Assembly (NCBI RefSeq): GCF_963169125.1
Contig: NC_084794.1
Span: 113,498,358-113,562,357, forward strand
Reading direction: 5' to 3'
From: Humulus lupulus
Taxonomy: Eukaryota; Streptophyta; Magnoliopsida; Rosales; Cannabaceae
DNA: 64,000 bases
The translations under genes were made by a program, and so were the position numbers. Shown one piece after another: positions 48,039 through 58,660 of this stretch (positions are counted from its first letter, which is position 1; every line of letters starts with the position of its first letter). Under the pieces are notes generated by a model that did no database searches, was not told the DNA's origin, and saw only the letters and a list, made by a program, of their open reading frames with translations.

Positions 48039-49017
48039 TGACTAGAAATTAACGGGACTTGGTAGTTCCCATATTGAAGGATTAATGAACGTAATGGTGC
48101 GATATGATTTGGGAGATTCGAAGAATTGGCAAGCTGAGAGCCATATATGTCTCCCAAGAAAAAATCGTATATGTTCCTAGTAGAAGGCTAAAAGCTGAGA
48201 AGGCTCTTTGTAGGGGGAGCACCTGGTGCAACTCTCCACGGTCATATTAGGACCACAAGGGGATTCATATCTCTCCACGAGTAAGAGTACTCATGGACAT
48301 TACTGGTCAGCCTCGATTGTGCGTTGAAGCATGCTGCAAGAGGTTTATGGGTACGGTTCCCTTGACTTTCCAGTATGCTGCTTGCATGGAACGTGGCCCA
48401 AACCTCCGAAAGACGTCATGGTGCAACATGACCATAAATTTTTACACAAGATGGCACGGGAAGTCATTAATAGGACTTGTTAACAAACATGCATTGGAAG
48501 GTGCACAATGCTTGAGAAGGACATAGGCCCAATGTGTGCTACTAGTCTGGCAGCTAGTCTCGAGGGCCTGCCAACATGAGTGAAGGCATGGTGCCCTGAG
48601 GAATGGACCATAGACATATGGGAGTCCTTTGACCATGACTGGATATATTAAGATAATATCGAATTGGGCATAATGAGAGGTGTTGGCAGGTCAACTTGGT
48701 GTTGGCTCTTGGCCACACATACTACCTTGGCCTGCGAATGTCTGGGTGAGCATCAATGTTGGGATTTTCCCTGCTATAGTAAGAACCTATGGACAATGTG
48801 AGTATCTTGGCTAGAGAGCCTTGATCCATAGATTCACTAATAGTTGCTTGAGAGCGTGACTCGGCGAGAGTTGTTCGAGAGACGGAAGTGTGCAGAGGCA
48901 CATGATCGCGCAAAAAATGTTCCCATTGTTATCTGAATGGTTGGAAGGTTCACCTTGGATCAAAGGATTCAAGATGCCGCACGAGAATTTCCACTGTCAA
49001 AATGCCAGCCTGTGACA
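48039..49017 (+). repeat. 5' LTR of the LARD-like element
   Basis: Ends GTGACA two bases before the primer site TGGTATCAGATCC. The start is uncertain, within about 48001-48066. Confidence 0.55.
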
Positions 49018-49018
49018 G

Positions 49019-51547
49019 TTGGTATCAGATCCAAGTTCATCTCAAGTGGAGGATGAACCTGATTGGCTCATCCTAGAAGGGGTGTAGGCGTGCAGATAAA
49101 AAAGGTCTGGATGTTCGAACGAGTATCGTTGAGCCATTTAGTCACATAGAAAGGATTAGTAGGCTGATATGGGATGAGACTTGGTTGCTCTTCTTCATGG
49201 GAATACTGAACATCCTAGAGAGGAGATAAGGTTTGGCTGCTTCGAATGAATGTTTAGTGATGCTAGATAAACGAAAACCACACGAAATTGTGGAGGGGCA
49301 CAAAAGAAGAGTTAGAACTCGTTAACGTTGGATAAGGTTTGATCTAGAGGTCACGACTGTATGCTGGGTGCTCTATGTTGGGTTTTCCTGAATAATATTG
49401 TAAGCCATAAGAGGCTCTTTTGTTGAATAGGAAACTCGGGGGCAGGAGTGCGAAAGTATGATAGTGGTTGTCAAAAATTTATTAGTCACGATAGTGGTCG
49501 AGAGTGGAAAACTTTGATGAATCAAATAGAGATTGATATGGAATGCTTCAGTTTCTACTTGTGTGCCAAAGGGCATCATAGGGAGACGAAGGTGGGAGTG
49601 GTCGTGGTTGTCTGAGGACGATCGTACTTGGGGGTGTTTGCATGTTATCTTGTTTTGACCCAAAATGAAGGCGACAAGATGATTGAGTGTGTCGTGTTGG
49701 CTCACTGAAATGTTAGCTGGTGTGAGCAACACTAAGGCATTGAAGGAGATGATGAGTTGTGAAATTTCAGCATCAAAGGCCAGCACGGCCGAGAAGACAG
49801 TGCGCGGAGGTCAGAGTGGTACTAGAGTTTGCATGTGGCTAGATGGCTACGTCGAGAGGAACTTAGTGCTTCTTGGAATCTCAGAGAGGCGAGATGCTAG
49901 TATGATGGATCATATGGGTGGTTATGTGGGTAGTGCGCACATATGGGAATCGATAGTGGTGTTACATGAAGTAGTTGACTCGAGAGTCACATCCTGCGGG
50001 GTGCACTTCTAGATTTGTTGTGTGCAAGAAGAGTTGGGGTGGTCGGACGTTCTTGAGTGTGGACAAGTTGTCAAGGACGCAAAAAGTTGAAGTGGGGGAG
50101 AGACCTTCGCGGTTCAAACATCCAAATAACAAGCCAATGTTCAATTACAAAAGCATCGAGATGAGTTATCTTTGAGATCAACTATTGTTCATAATGTAAA
50201 GTCAAGACTCAGAGCCATGGACAGAGCCAAGTTACGTAGGGTGAAAGTCAGCAAGATTCAGGGACTAAGGTAACATCAGTGCAATGTTGGGCTAGGGTGA
50301 AAGTCAGTAAGACTCAGGTACTAAGGCAACCTAGAGATGTCGTGGGGCAGAGAGTATGATCAATGCATTAGATAAACACCATCATCATCAAAATGATCAG
50401 GAGAATGGTGGGACTGCAGTGTAGAAGCAGTTAGCTCGCGAGCTATGCCTTACAGAAAGGTACACCTCTAAGGAAGTTGTTCTCAAGTTGAAGTGGGGGA
50501 GCCCACTAATTCATATGTTCGAGAGTCAGAGTACATATTCGATTTTTGTGTGTGGATCTAGGAGGAAACACAACAACAGATGGGTTGTATAGTGTGAAGG
50601 CATGCATGACTGATGCGAGTGGGTCGGGGACCAAGTGAAGTCGCAAATAGATAGTATGCATGGGCGTAGGCTGAGACGAAGATTGGGCAGATTTTGCAGC
50701 ATGTTATGGGATATGTTTCATGTTTTATGGGACACGTGTTTATGGGAACACAAGCCAAATGATTCAGAGAACATATGCTGATGAGATCGGATTGGGGATG
50801 ACTTCAACCCTTAAGAGTGAGGTAGTGTGCAACCAAGTTGGTCAAGATTGAGTAAGTCGTTCAGAGGGACGCAGTGTTGATTCAGGGATAGAACTTGGAG
50901 CACAGTGCTAGAGAGCTAGCATTAACAAGAGTGAAATCTTTACTGCGTGGTTTCGAATGATGAATGTATTATTGACCACAACATTGTTGGAGCATGGGAA
51001 AAGAAGCTCAGAAGAACAATTGTGCTTATGGTCGTAAGACGTTGTTTGCATCAAGCCATAGAGAAGCAGCAGGGTCGGAGGGCCAAAAGTCAGAGAGACT
51101 ACTTCGCGAAGTTTGTGTACAAGTGTGCACTAGATGCTGCATAAAGGCTACAATTAGCATGAGTGTTGTGTCTGGAAATGGACACATTAGAAATGTCTGG
51201 AGGGTCTTATCTAAGAAGAACATGTCTTCAGTCAAAGCGTGTTTTGTAGGTGTCATTAGGAATAGTTGGTTTGCGAACCTCACCCTGCGGGGGTGCACCT
51301 TACATTGTCCTTGTCAATAGGAGTATGCATTGGAAGATTGGCGGGGAAGCTACAATCAGATAATGTGTTTGCTTTGGGCTCAGTGTTGCAATGACTACTT
51401 GGTTGACTGGAGGGACGTTGTGATGGACTCAAAGGAGTTCATGTGTTCAAGGAGTATTCCAGTGTAGAGACACTACTCCATGGGATGAATCTAGATAACG
51501 ACAGTGGCACATGGTCTTTGTTCGAGTCCAAGAGTGCATATGAGAGA
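49019..51547. other. Non-coding internal region of the LARD-like element
   Basis: 2.5 kb without recognisable protein similarity. AAGTTGAAGTGGGGGAG occurs at about 50085 and again at 50482, resembling the chromovirus polypurine tract AAGTGGGGGAGAG; these may be relics of chromovirus 3' sequence. The open frames at 49373-51320 share no family motif. Confidence 0.5.
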
Positions 51548-53508
51548 TCATCACAAAGACACTACCAGAAGCTACATTTGATAAGCATATCAAGGAAATG
51601 GGATTAGTAGAATTAAGTCATTAGTTTCAATTAGTGCAAGTGGGAGTTTGTTAGGGTTTTATGCCCTAATTAAAACCCAAATTTCTTTGTAATCTCATTT
51701 ATTATCAATAAAAGAATAGAAATCATTTTTTGACTTGGTCAATCACTTTGCTCACATGTTTTATTTTCATGATTATTTGTTTAATATAAACTTATATTAA
51801 ATCCCGAGCATATAGCTAATTGTATTTATAGTGACGTAATCACAGTGGAATATAAATATGATTATATGTTCAAAATAAGTTAGTCCTAAGATTAGTCAGT
51901 GCATATGATTTACACTGACTTGCCAATCTACGATATGATCTACTTATACATTGTAGTGTTATGTTCTTTCCAGAACATTAGCAAAGTAGATAAGATTGGA
52001 TGTATTTGTTACATCAGACTGGACCGATATTGATAGTTGATAGGATAAGTAAACATACTGTTATTATCTATTCTAGTCATATCATATAGTTGACCATAGG
52101 TCAATTCAATCTCAATTCTGAGTGGTTAGTATTCTATCGATTGTATTATGTGAGTTCTTTGACTTGTTCATTACCAGCTTACCCTACGGACTAGCCCGTA
52201 CTTACATCTTGGGGACTCGGTAGTATAATTGAATGGGAGTGTTAATCATAGATATGAACATCTATAGCTTCTGATGAATAAGTGAAACGATGGTTTCCTT
52301 TTAGTTTGGTTCAAGGTGTTAAATGATAGAGATCTCATTTCAGTAATTAAATTAGTTTACTGAAATATCATTTACAAGGAACTTAGTGTTTTAAGGATAA
52401 AATACAATGAGGGGTAAAACGGTATTTTAGTCCCATCTCATTGTAGACCGTCTATAGAGGATTGAGTGACAATTATGGTTGTAACAATAGATAATTAATA
52501 GCATATCTATATTTGTTATAGAGCTTTCTATGAATTTAAGAGTGTGATTCCGAGTGTTTAGTGGAGTCACGAGGAATTAATAAGTTAGTAAATTTATTTG
52601 TTAGATTTATGATAACTTATTGGAGCTTGATTTCATAGGCCCATGATCCCCACCGTACCTTGGATAAAATCATCTAGATAGTCTCAATTAATTGATTTAA
52701 TTATAAATTAAAATTATCAAAGTTGACCAGGTCAATTTTTGATAGTTTCACAGAATTATACAATTTTGAGTAAGAAAAGAGAAATAAGGGAGGATTTGTT
52801 AATTAAGATAAATTGGTATCTAAATTAATAAATAAGTTTAAATCCAGGTTCAAATTATAAATAATTAATTTTATAAAGGATTTAAATAATTATTTATTTA
52901 ATTAAATCAATAGAAAATAATACAGGCATTGATTTTAAGTTCAATGGGCTTAAAATCAAATGGGAAATTTCACAGGCCTAAAGCCCATGATAATTTCGAC
53001 CTAGGGATGTTAATTGGCTATTATTTTATTGAATTTTTAATTAAATAAATGACCTAATTGAGTCTATAAAAAGAATGTTAAGAGAGTGTTGAAAACACAA
53101 GTTCGGTAACAAGTTGAAACACAAGTTTCAGATAGGTTTAGATTCTCTCTAAACATAAGTCATTTTCTAAGCCTTATTGTTCTTTTCTCTTCCACTCTCT
53201 GTATCTCTCTCACGTGTTGAGAATTGCCCACCCTAGTATAGGTGATTCCAATGATACTTTGGAAGGCTGTGAGAAAAATTGAAGATCGGTTCAATTTCTT
53301 GATAATACTCTGTGACAAAAAGGATACATGGGTTAGAGAAACTGAAGGAAGGACTCATTCATTCCGTTGCGTATAATGTAAGTATTCTTATCAATATTTC
53401 TTTTTGAATTCAATTTTAGAAACATGTTCAAAGTTATCTTATATTAATATGTTTAATATTAGATCTACATGAAAATAAATAAAGATCCTGTATAATGTTT
53501 TCCTAACA
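51548..53508 (+). mobile_element. Truncated Ty1/copia element: end of pol plus 3' LTR
   Basis: A short pol end reads ITKTLPEATFDKHIKEMGL and VELSH-stop at 51562-51627, the usual C-terminus of copia RNase H. It is followed by the polypurine-like AAGTGGGAGTT and an LTR of 1860 bp, from TGTTAGGGTTTTATGCCC (51649) to TTTTCCTAACA (53508). A TATA box (TCTATAAAAAG) is near 53063. The 5' part of the element is absent, and no flanking duplication is seen (GAGTT before the LTR, CTTCT after). Confidence 0.8.
51649..53508 (+). repeat. Copia 3' LTR
   Basis: TGTTAGG at the start and CCTAACA at the end form the short inverted termini typical of copia LTRs; preceded by AAGTGGGAGTT. Confidence 0.85.
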
Positions 53509-54196
53509 CTTCTCATATTGAAGGGTCAATGAATGCAATGGTGCGATCATATTTGGAAGATTCAGAGAATTAGCAATTTGAGAGCCAAATATGTCTCTGA
53601 AGAAAAACTCATATATGTTTTTGGTAGAAGGTTAAAAGCTCAGAAGTCTCTTTGTAGGGGGAGCACCTGGTGTTAGCTCTCCACCACCCCTTGGCCCAGG
53701 TGCGTCAAGTGAGCTACTACTAGTTAGGAGGGGTAGTAGGGTGGGCATATGAGGTTTACGAGGGGACTCATATGTCTCCATGAGTAGGAGCACTCATGGA
53801 CATTACTGAGCAGCCCTGGTAGTGTGTTGAAGCTTGCTGCTTGAGGATTATGGGTACGATTCCCTTGGCTTGCTGGTATGCTACTTGCATGGAACGTGGC
53901 CCAAACCTCTGAGAGACATCATGGCACACCATGGCCACGAGTCTTGACACAAGATGGCATGGGAAGTCATTTGTGAGACTTGTTAGCATACATGCATTGG
54001 AAGGTACACAATGCTTGAGAAGGACAGAGGTCCAGTGTGTGCTACTAGTCTGGCAGCTAGTCTCGAGGGACTGCCAACGTGAGTCAAGAAATGGTGCCTT
54101 GAGGAATTGACCATAGACGTATGGGAGTCCTTGGACCGTGACAGTAGATATTTAGATAGTATTGAATGGGACATGACGAGAGGAATTGACCATAGA

Positions 54197-55754
54197 TGTA
54201 TGGGACCTTGGACCTTCGCACGAACAAAAGCACGAAGGCTTGGGATATAGGTCCAGGCGATATATTGCCCAGGGTAGGCGATATATCGCCCGTGGGAGAC
54301 ATTTTTGAATTACTTGAGGATTTAAGATTTAAAAACAGCCTTAACCACTTGGACTTGCTCTTTCACGATTTTGACCGAGTTCTGGGCGTCTGTTGAATGA
54401 TAATTCAAATATTTTTCATTTTATATTCATTCATGTATTCATCTTAAAAGGGGTTAGTTTCACTCCTTGAACTCTATAAACAGGACCTAGTACTCAGCCA
54501 TTTGCTTCATTCTTCAAGCATTCTTCAGAGTCTCCAAGCTGCTAAGATTACTATAGAGAGAAACACTTGGGTTTTGGGTTAAAAGCTTTTCCAATCTAAG
54601 CTTTTCTAAACACTTGGGAAGTAAGATAGAGTGTTGTTTCGGTATCGAGGTGTAGATCAAAGTCATAGTTCATTCAAGGTATTCTTATCCTTAAGTTTAG
54701 TTCTTCATAGTTCTTTAGTTTTCATTCAGATCCTAACTCTTTGTTATGATTCTTGGTTAGGTGTTTAAGTTCTTTGAAACTTAAGGTTTTTCGGTAAGTT
54801 TCTACTTTGATGGTTAAGTTCTCTTTTTCATCTCCTTTTCTTTAGAAATTCATGGTATACTGTTGATTTTAGGAGTATTCCAAATCCCGTTCTTGTCTCC
54901 ATATCCCGGTTTTTGGTAAGGAAAATAGGTTAGATTATATGTGTTTATATGTTTATGATATGATATGTTTTATGTTATGATACAATATGTGATATGATAT
55001 ATGTTGTAGTCCTTGGGCATATGACTTGCGTAGATAGCAAGCCCCAAGAATTTATGTTGTAGTTGCTTGGGCATATGACTTGCTTAGATAGCAAGCCCCA
55101 AGAATTTTTATCATTTTCGTGGTTTAGAGTTATGATTTACCCTACCTCGATTAGTAGACAAAGGACCTAGATAGGTTATCATATACTACCATGTGATCTA
55201 ACCTACCTTGATTAGTAGACTGAGGACTTAGATGGTTTTATCACACACCACATTAATGAGTTAATGGCCATTAATATTGTAGTCCTAAATGATATACGTT
55301 TTTATAGTCATATGTTTTATAGTATATGCTTTATGATATAGTCTTATGTTTTATGATTTATGATAGACATGTTTTTAGCAGATTTTCCTTGCTAGGCATT
55401 AGGCACTCCTTTCTTTTGAGATGGTGTAGGAAAATGAGCATGGAAGGCGAGAAGGATTCATAGCAGCTTGACATGTGTGTTGAGGATGAAGGGATAGCTG
55501 GAAGATCGAGGATGACGTTGTTTTTACGTCTTTTGATTTATGTTTTTATGTATTTCCGCACTTAGTATTTTAAACAATTGATTTAATGTTTATGTTTTAT
55601 AAAAATGGGATCCCATACTATATTTTGTGTTTGGTACAATATTTTGGGTTTTAAATAAAGTTATGTTATTTCATACGTATGTATTTCAAATTAGTGGCTA
55701 TATCATAGTAGTTTTTAATGGTCCGAGGTCTTAGAAATAGTTGGGGCATTACAT
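54197..55754 (+). mobile_element. Gypsy-type LTR fragment (5' end uncertain)
   Basis: Ends TAGTTGGGGCATTACA at 55754, like the long-LTR gypsy family elsewhere in the window. Near 55390-55440 it has TTGCTAGGCATTAGGCACTC and GGTGTAGGAAAATGAG, in the place of the GCAGGTAAAGGC region of the 28900 copy. GGCGATATATCGCC palindromes occur twice near 54256-54290. TTGCTTAGATAGCAAGCCCC-type sequence repeats near 55027 and 55081. The proposed start at TGTATGGGACC (54197) has no matching duplication (ATAGA against TAGCA), so it may be truncated. Confidence 0.5.
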
Positions 55755-55991
55755 AGCAATGAATATTTTTGAAAGAAAACATCTTGAATTGAATCTTATT
55801 AAATAGCTAGTCATTTTAAAAGGGCATAAACGTGTCTTAAGAATAGATAAAAACAAATAGTCTAGAAAATAATTGGTTATTAAGAAAATGGGCAAAAACG
55901 TGCCCTTACAACCAAAATAATAAAAACAAAAAACACACTGGTCGTAAAAAATGGGCAAAGAAACTAGTGTTTTATCCTAATCATAGAATCA
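55755..55991. other. Outer Tat 3' untranslated sequence
   Basis: AT-rich non-coding sequence downstream (minus strand) of the integrase C-terminus, with GTGCCCTTACAACCAAAATA and related GGGCATAAACGTGTCTT pieces. Confidence 0.4.
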
Positions 55992-56121
55992 TTAATAATA
56001 TTTTCTAAGATGTTCGCCATTCCAATATCTTGCGACAAATTCACCATTTAATCGAGCAAGTTTATACGTGCTAGGCTGTAAAACTTCTACGATCTGGTAT
56101 GGTCCTTCCCAATTAGGCCCC
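55992..56121 (-). pseudogene. C-terminal fragment of Tat-type integrase (outer element)
   Basis: Minus strand reads GPNWEGPYQIVEVLQPSTYK, LARLNGEFVARYWNGEHLRK and YY-stop (TAA at 55992-55994). This is the conserved extreme C-terminus of Tat/gypsy integrase (PNWEGPY ... WN-x-x-HLRKYY). It lies antisense to the plus-strand aORF of the outer element, the same arrangement as in the inner Tat element. The rest of the integrase is cut off at 56121 by an inserted LTR. Confidence 0.82.
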
Positions 56122-56125
56122 AAAA

Positions 56126-56381
56126 TATTAGGATTTATTCCATAAAAGGATGTAGAGATATTTTATTGATTTAAATAAAAGTACAATTTTATTATATTTG
56201 AATGTTGTAATTATTATTTGAATAATATATATGAATATCAAGAAAATTCCATGTTCATTTATGAGGATATGATCCTGTATTAGTACGAGAGAATTAAGAT
56301 CATATACAATGAATAAAATAGTAAGTAAAATATTAAAGTAAGGAATCTTTTAGTGAATGGTTACTAGTACGGTTCGCTAAG
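56126..56381 (+). repeat. Left part of a degraded copia LTR
   Basis: Starts TATTAGGATTTATTCCATAA, close to the TGTTAGGATTTATTCC start of common plant copia LTRs. It is interrupted at 56382 by the chromovirus. The right part may be 62108-62337, ending TTTCCTAATA. No flanking duplication was found, so this is tentative. Confidence 0.4.
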
Positions 56382-56998
56382 TGTGACGTGCTGTGACATG
56401 ACACACCTCGAGGGGGCCATTTTGTATGTATGAACATGCCTTGGTGTTTGATCATTAGTCAAGTCTTGCACCAAGTAACCTCAAGGGTAGGGGATGGTAC
56501 TTTTGTAATTATGTATATGTCTCCCAGGAGAAAATCATATATGTTCCTGGGAAGACTTTATTTCTTTAGAATGCTCCTTAGGGGGAGGTGACCTGGTGAC
56601 TTAGAGAAGCACCATGGCCACCAGTAGATAGGGGCTTAAGTTGTGTACTCCCTTGCCCTATCAATGCCATATATGAATAAAATGATGTTTATCCATGTCC
56701 CTTTGTGTATGCTTCCTTTATGGTCTATGTGTTGCTTGTTTGTTACCTTTGTTGGGCCATCACATGCCACTTTCCTGCGTTGTATGCTCTAGTTGTTGTG
56801 TGGGATGTTTCCTTTGGATGGCTTGCTTTGTGCTTGCTCATGCTTTGTCATTGCCCTTACATGTTCGAGACTTGTATCGTGGCTAACCATTGGGTTTGTT
56901 TGCTGCATGTGTGAATTTTAGGCTGACTTGCTAGCTGAGGGTGCTAACAAGTACTGCACGTTCCGTCAATTCGAGGAGTCAAGTTAGCGGCCGTGACA
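56382..56998 (+). repeat. Chromovirus 5' LTR
   Basis: 617 bp from TGTGACGTGCTG to CCGTGACA, two bases before the primer-binding site. Confidence 0.92.
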
Positions 56999-57000
56999 GT

Positions 57001-57013
57001 TGGTATCAGAGCC
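57001..57013 (+). other. Primer-binding site, initiator methionine tRNA type
   Basis: TGGTATCAGAGCC is complementary to the 3' end of plant initiator methionine tRNA, the common primer for chromoviruses. Confidence 0.9.
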
Positions 57014-57040
57014 AAATTAGAGAAAGCTTGGTGATCCTGC

Positions 57041-58273
57041 ATGATAGTGAGCAACACTCAAAGGATCGAAGCGTTGGAGAGGTGCGTTAGAGAGCTAGAT
57101 GGCTTGGACGAGAGGGTCAGGGATCTTAGCTCTATCAGGATAGAACCGGAGATGGACAACACACAAAATCGTGTGACTGTGTTGGAGCAAGATACAACCA
57201 ATTTACTAGCCCGCATAACTACAATAGAGCGAATGGAGAACCTTTCAAGTACATCCAATAGTCCTCAGAGGGAGGAACATATTGAGGCAGTGGAACGAGC
57301 GCTGAAAGACCTACAAGAAACACTAAATGACCTCGTAGAGAATTGTAAGAAGTTAGTTGAGGCATTGAAGGATGAGATGTTGGAGATGAACACTAAGTTG
57401 AACCTTACCATGAAGGCGATTGGGAATCAGCCTACAACTGGACCCATTGGTATGGAATACGAAAGGGTAAAGGTGCCTGAGCCGAGGCCCTATGGTGGGG
57501 CTAGAGACGCAAAGGACTTAGAGAACTTCCTCTTTGATATGGAGCATTACTTTAGAGTCGTGGGAGCTGAATCAATAGATGGCAAGGTCACCATGGAAAC
57601 AATGTACTTGTCTGCGAATGCTAAAGTGTGGTGGAGGATGAAGTACGATGACATTCAGAACAACAGATGCACCATAACAACATGGGAAGATCTAAAGAGA
57701 GAATTGAAGACGCAGTTTCTCCCTGAAAATGTTGCCTACATAGCTCGACGCCAATTGAGAGAGCTGAAGCAAATTGGAATAATTCGAGAATATGTGAAGA
57801 AATTTTCTGGGTCGATGCTTGATATCAAAGACATGTCCAAAGTGGACAAGCTCTTTGCATTTTTGGAAGGTTTGAAGCCATGGCCAAAGCAAGAGCTCGA
57901 GAGATAGCGAGTGGTTGACCATGCCACTGCTCAAGCTGCTGCCGAACAAATGATCGATTACTCATTAGGGAACATTCAATTGAAGAAGATTAATCCTTCA
58001 CCTAGCGGAAGCAACGTTGGGGGTGAAAAGTTGGGAAAGTCTTGGCAGAACAAGAGTGGGGGAGGAGAGAAGAGGAGCGTGGAGTCTTAATCTCCTAACA
58101 AAGGTAGTAACCCCTCGTTCAAGAAGCCTCTTACATGTTGGATTTGTATCAGACCGCATAAGTCGACAGGATGTCCTCACAAATCCAAGAAGAGTGCCCT
58201 CTAGGCATCATTTGCCCAAGGGGAACAAGCCAACGAAGAGGAAGATGAGGAATATACGCACATGGGTGCCCTC
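57041..58273 (+). pseudogene. Chromovirus Gag (capsid and zinc knuckle)
   Basis: ATG at 57041. The first 130 residues are coiled-coil (LERCVRELDGLDERV, ALKDLQETLNDLVENCKKL). The retrotransposon gag domain follows, with FLFDMEHYFRVVGAE, AKVWWRMKYDDIQN, WEDLKRELKTQFLPENV and GIIREYVKKFSGSMLDI. A CCHC-type knuckle CWICIRPHKSTGCP lies at 58136-58177. Stops fall at 57905-57907, about 58088, 58202-58204 and 58274-58276, all in one frame. Gag forms the particle and binds the RNA. Confidence 0.92.
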
Positions 58274-58276
58274 TAG

Positions 58277-58660
58277 ATGCTAAATTCTCTCAAGAAACAT
58301 GGTGTGAAAGTGAAGAGGACCCATGGAAAAGGACTAATGTATATGGATGCCACTCTAAATGGTAAAATGGCCGAAAGTGTGATGATCGACATGGGCGCCA
58401 CTCACAACTTCATTTCGGAGATCGAAGCTATACGTCTGGGACTGAAATGGGAGAAGGACTATGGTCGCATGAAAGCAGTTAACTCAGAAGCCTTAGCCAC
58501 AACCGGTGTGGCTAAGAAGGTGAACATGAAGATCAGCTCATGGGAGGGGCAAACTGACTTGGTGGTCGTGTGAATGGACGAGTTTAATGTGATATTGGGT
58601 ATGGACTTTCTTACGGAGAAGGGACCCATTCCCATCCCAGCTACGGGAAGTTTACACATA
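58277..58660 (+). pseudogene. Chromovirus protease region
   Basis: Active-site region reads MIDMGATHNFISE, where the usual motif is D-T/S-G; here Met stands at the second position. It is followed after about 65 residues by [10 protein letters not shown], the second conserved protease motif. A single TGA separates the two halves (58571-58573). Confidence 0.85.

Larger units (their letters stand above)
48039..54188 (+). mobile_element. Non-coding LTR retroelement (LARD-like) with methionine-tRNA primer site
   Basis: 5' LTR about 48039-49017, primer site TTGGTATCAGATCCAAG at 49019, internal region to 51547, and a partial 3' LTR at 53509-54188 that matches 48066-48690 (shared TGCTACTAGTCTGGCAGCTA and CATGGAACGTGGCCCAAACC). 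The internal region shows no gag or pol that I can recognise. The LTR holds ATATGTCTCCCAAGAAAAAAT, close to ATATGTCTCCCAGGAGAAAA in the chromovirus LTR at 56.5 kb, and both use the same primer site, so it may depend on that family. A copia fragment sits at the start of the 3' LTR. The LTR start is approximate and no target duplication is established. Confidence 0.6.

Noticed and set aside
49373..51320. Several open frames of 60-137 residues
   Set aside because: Overlapping on both strands, no family motif, inside a non-coding LTR element.
54197..55754. Full solo LTR with defined ends
   Set aside because: A proper end (GGGGCATTACA) exists, but no TGTAAYG start or 5-bp duplication; kept only as a fragment.
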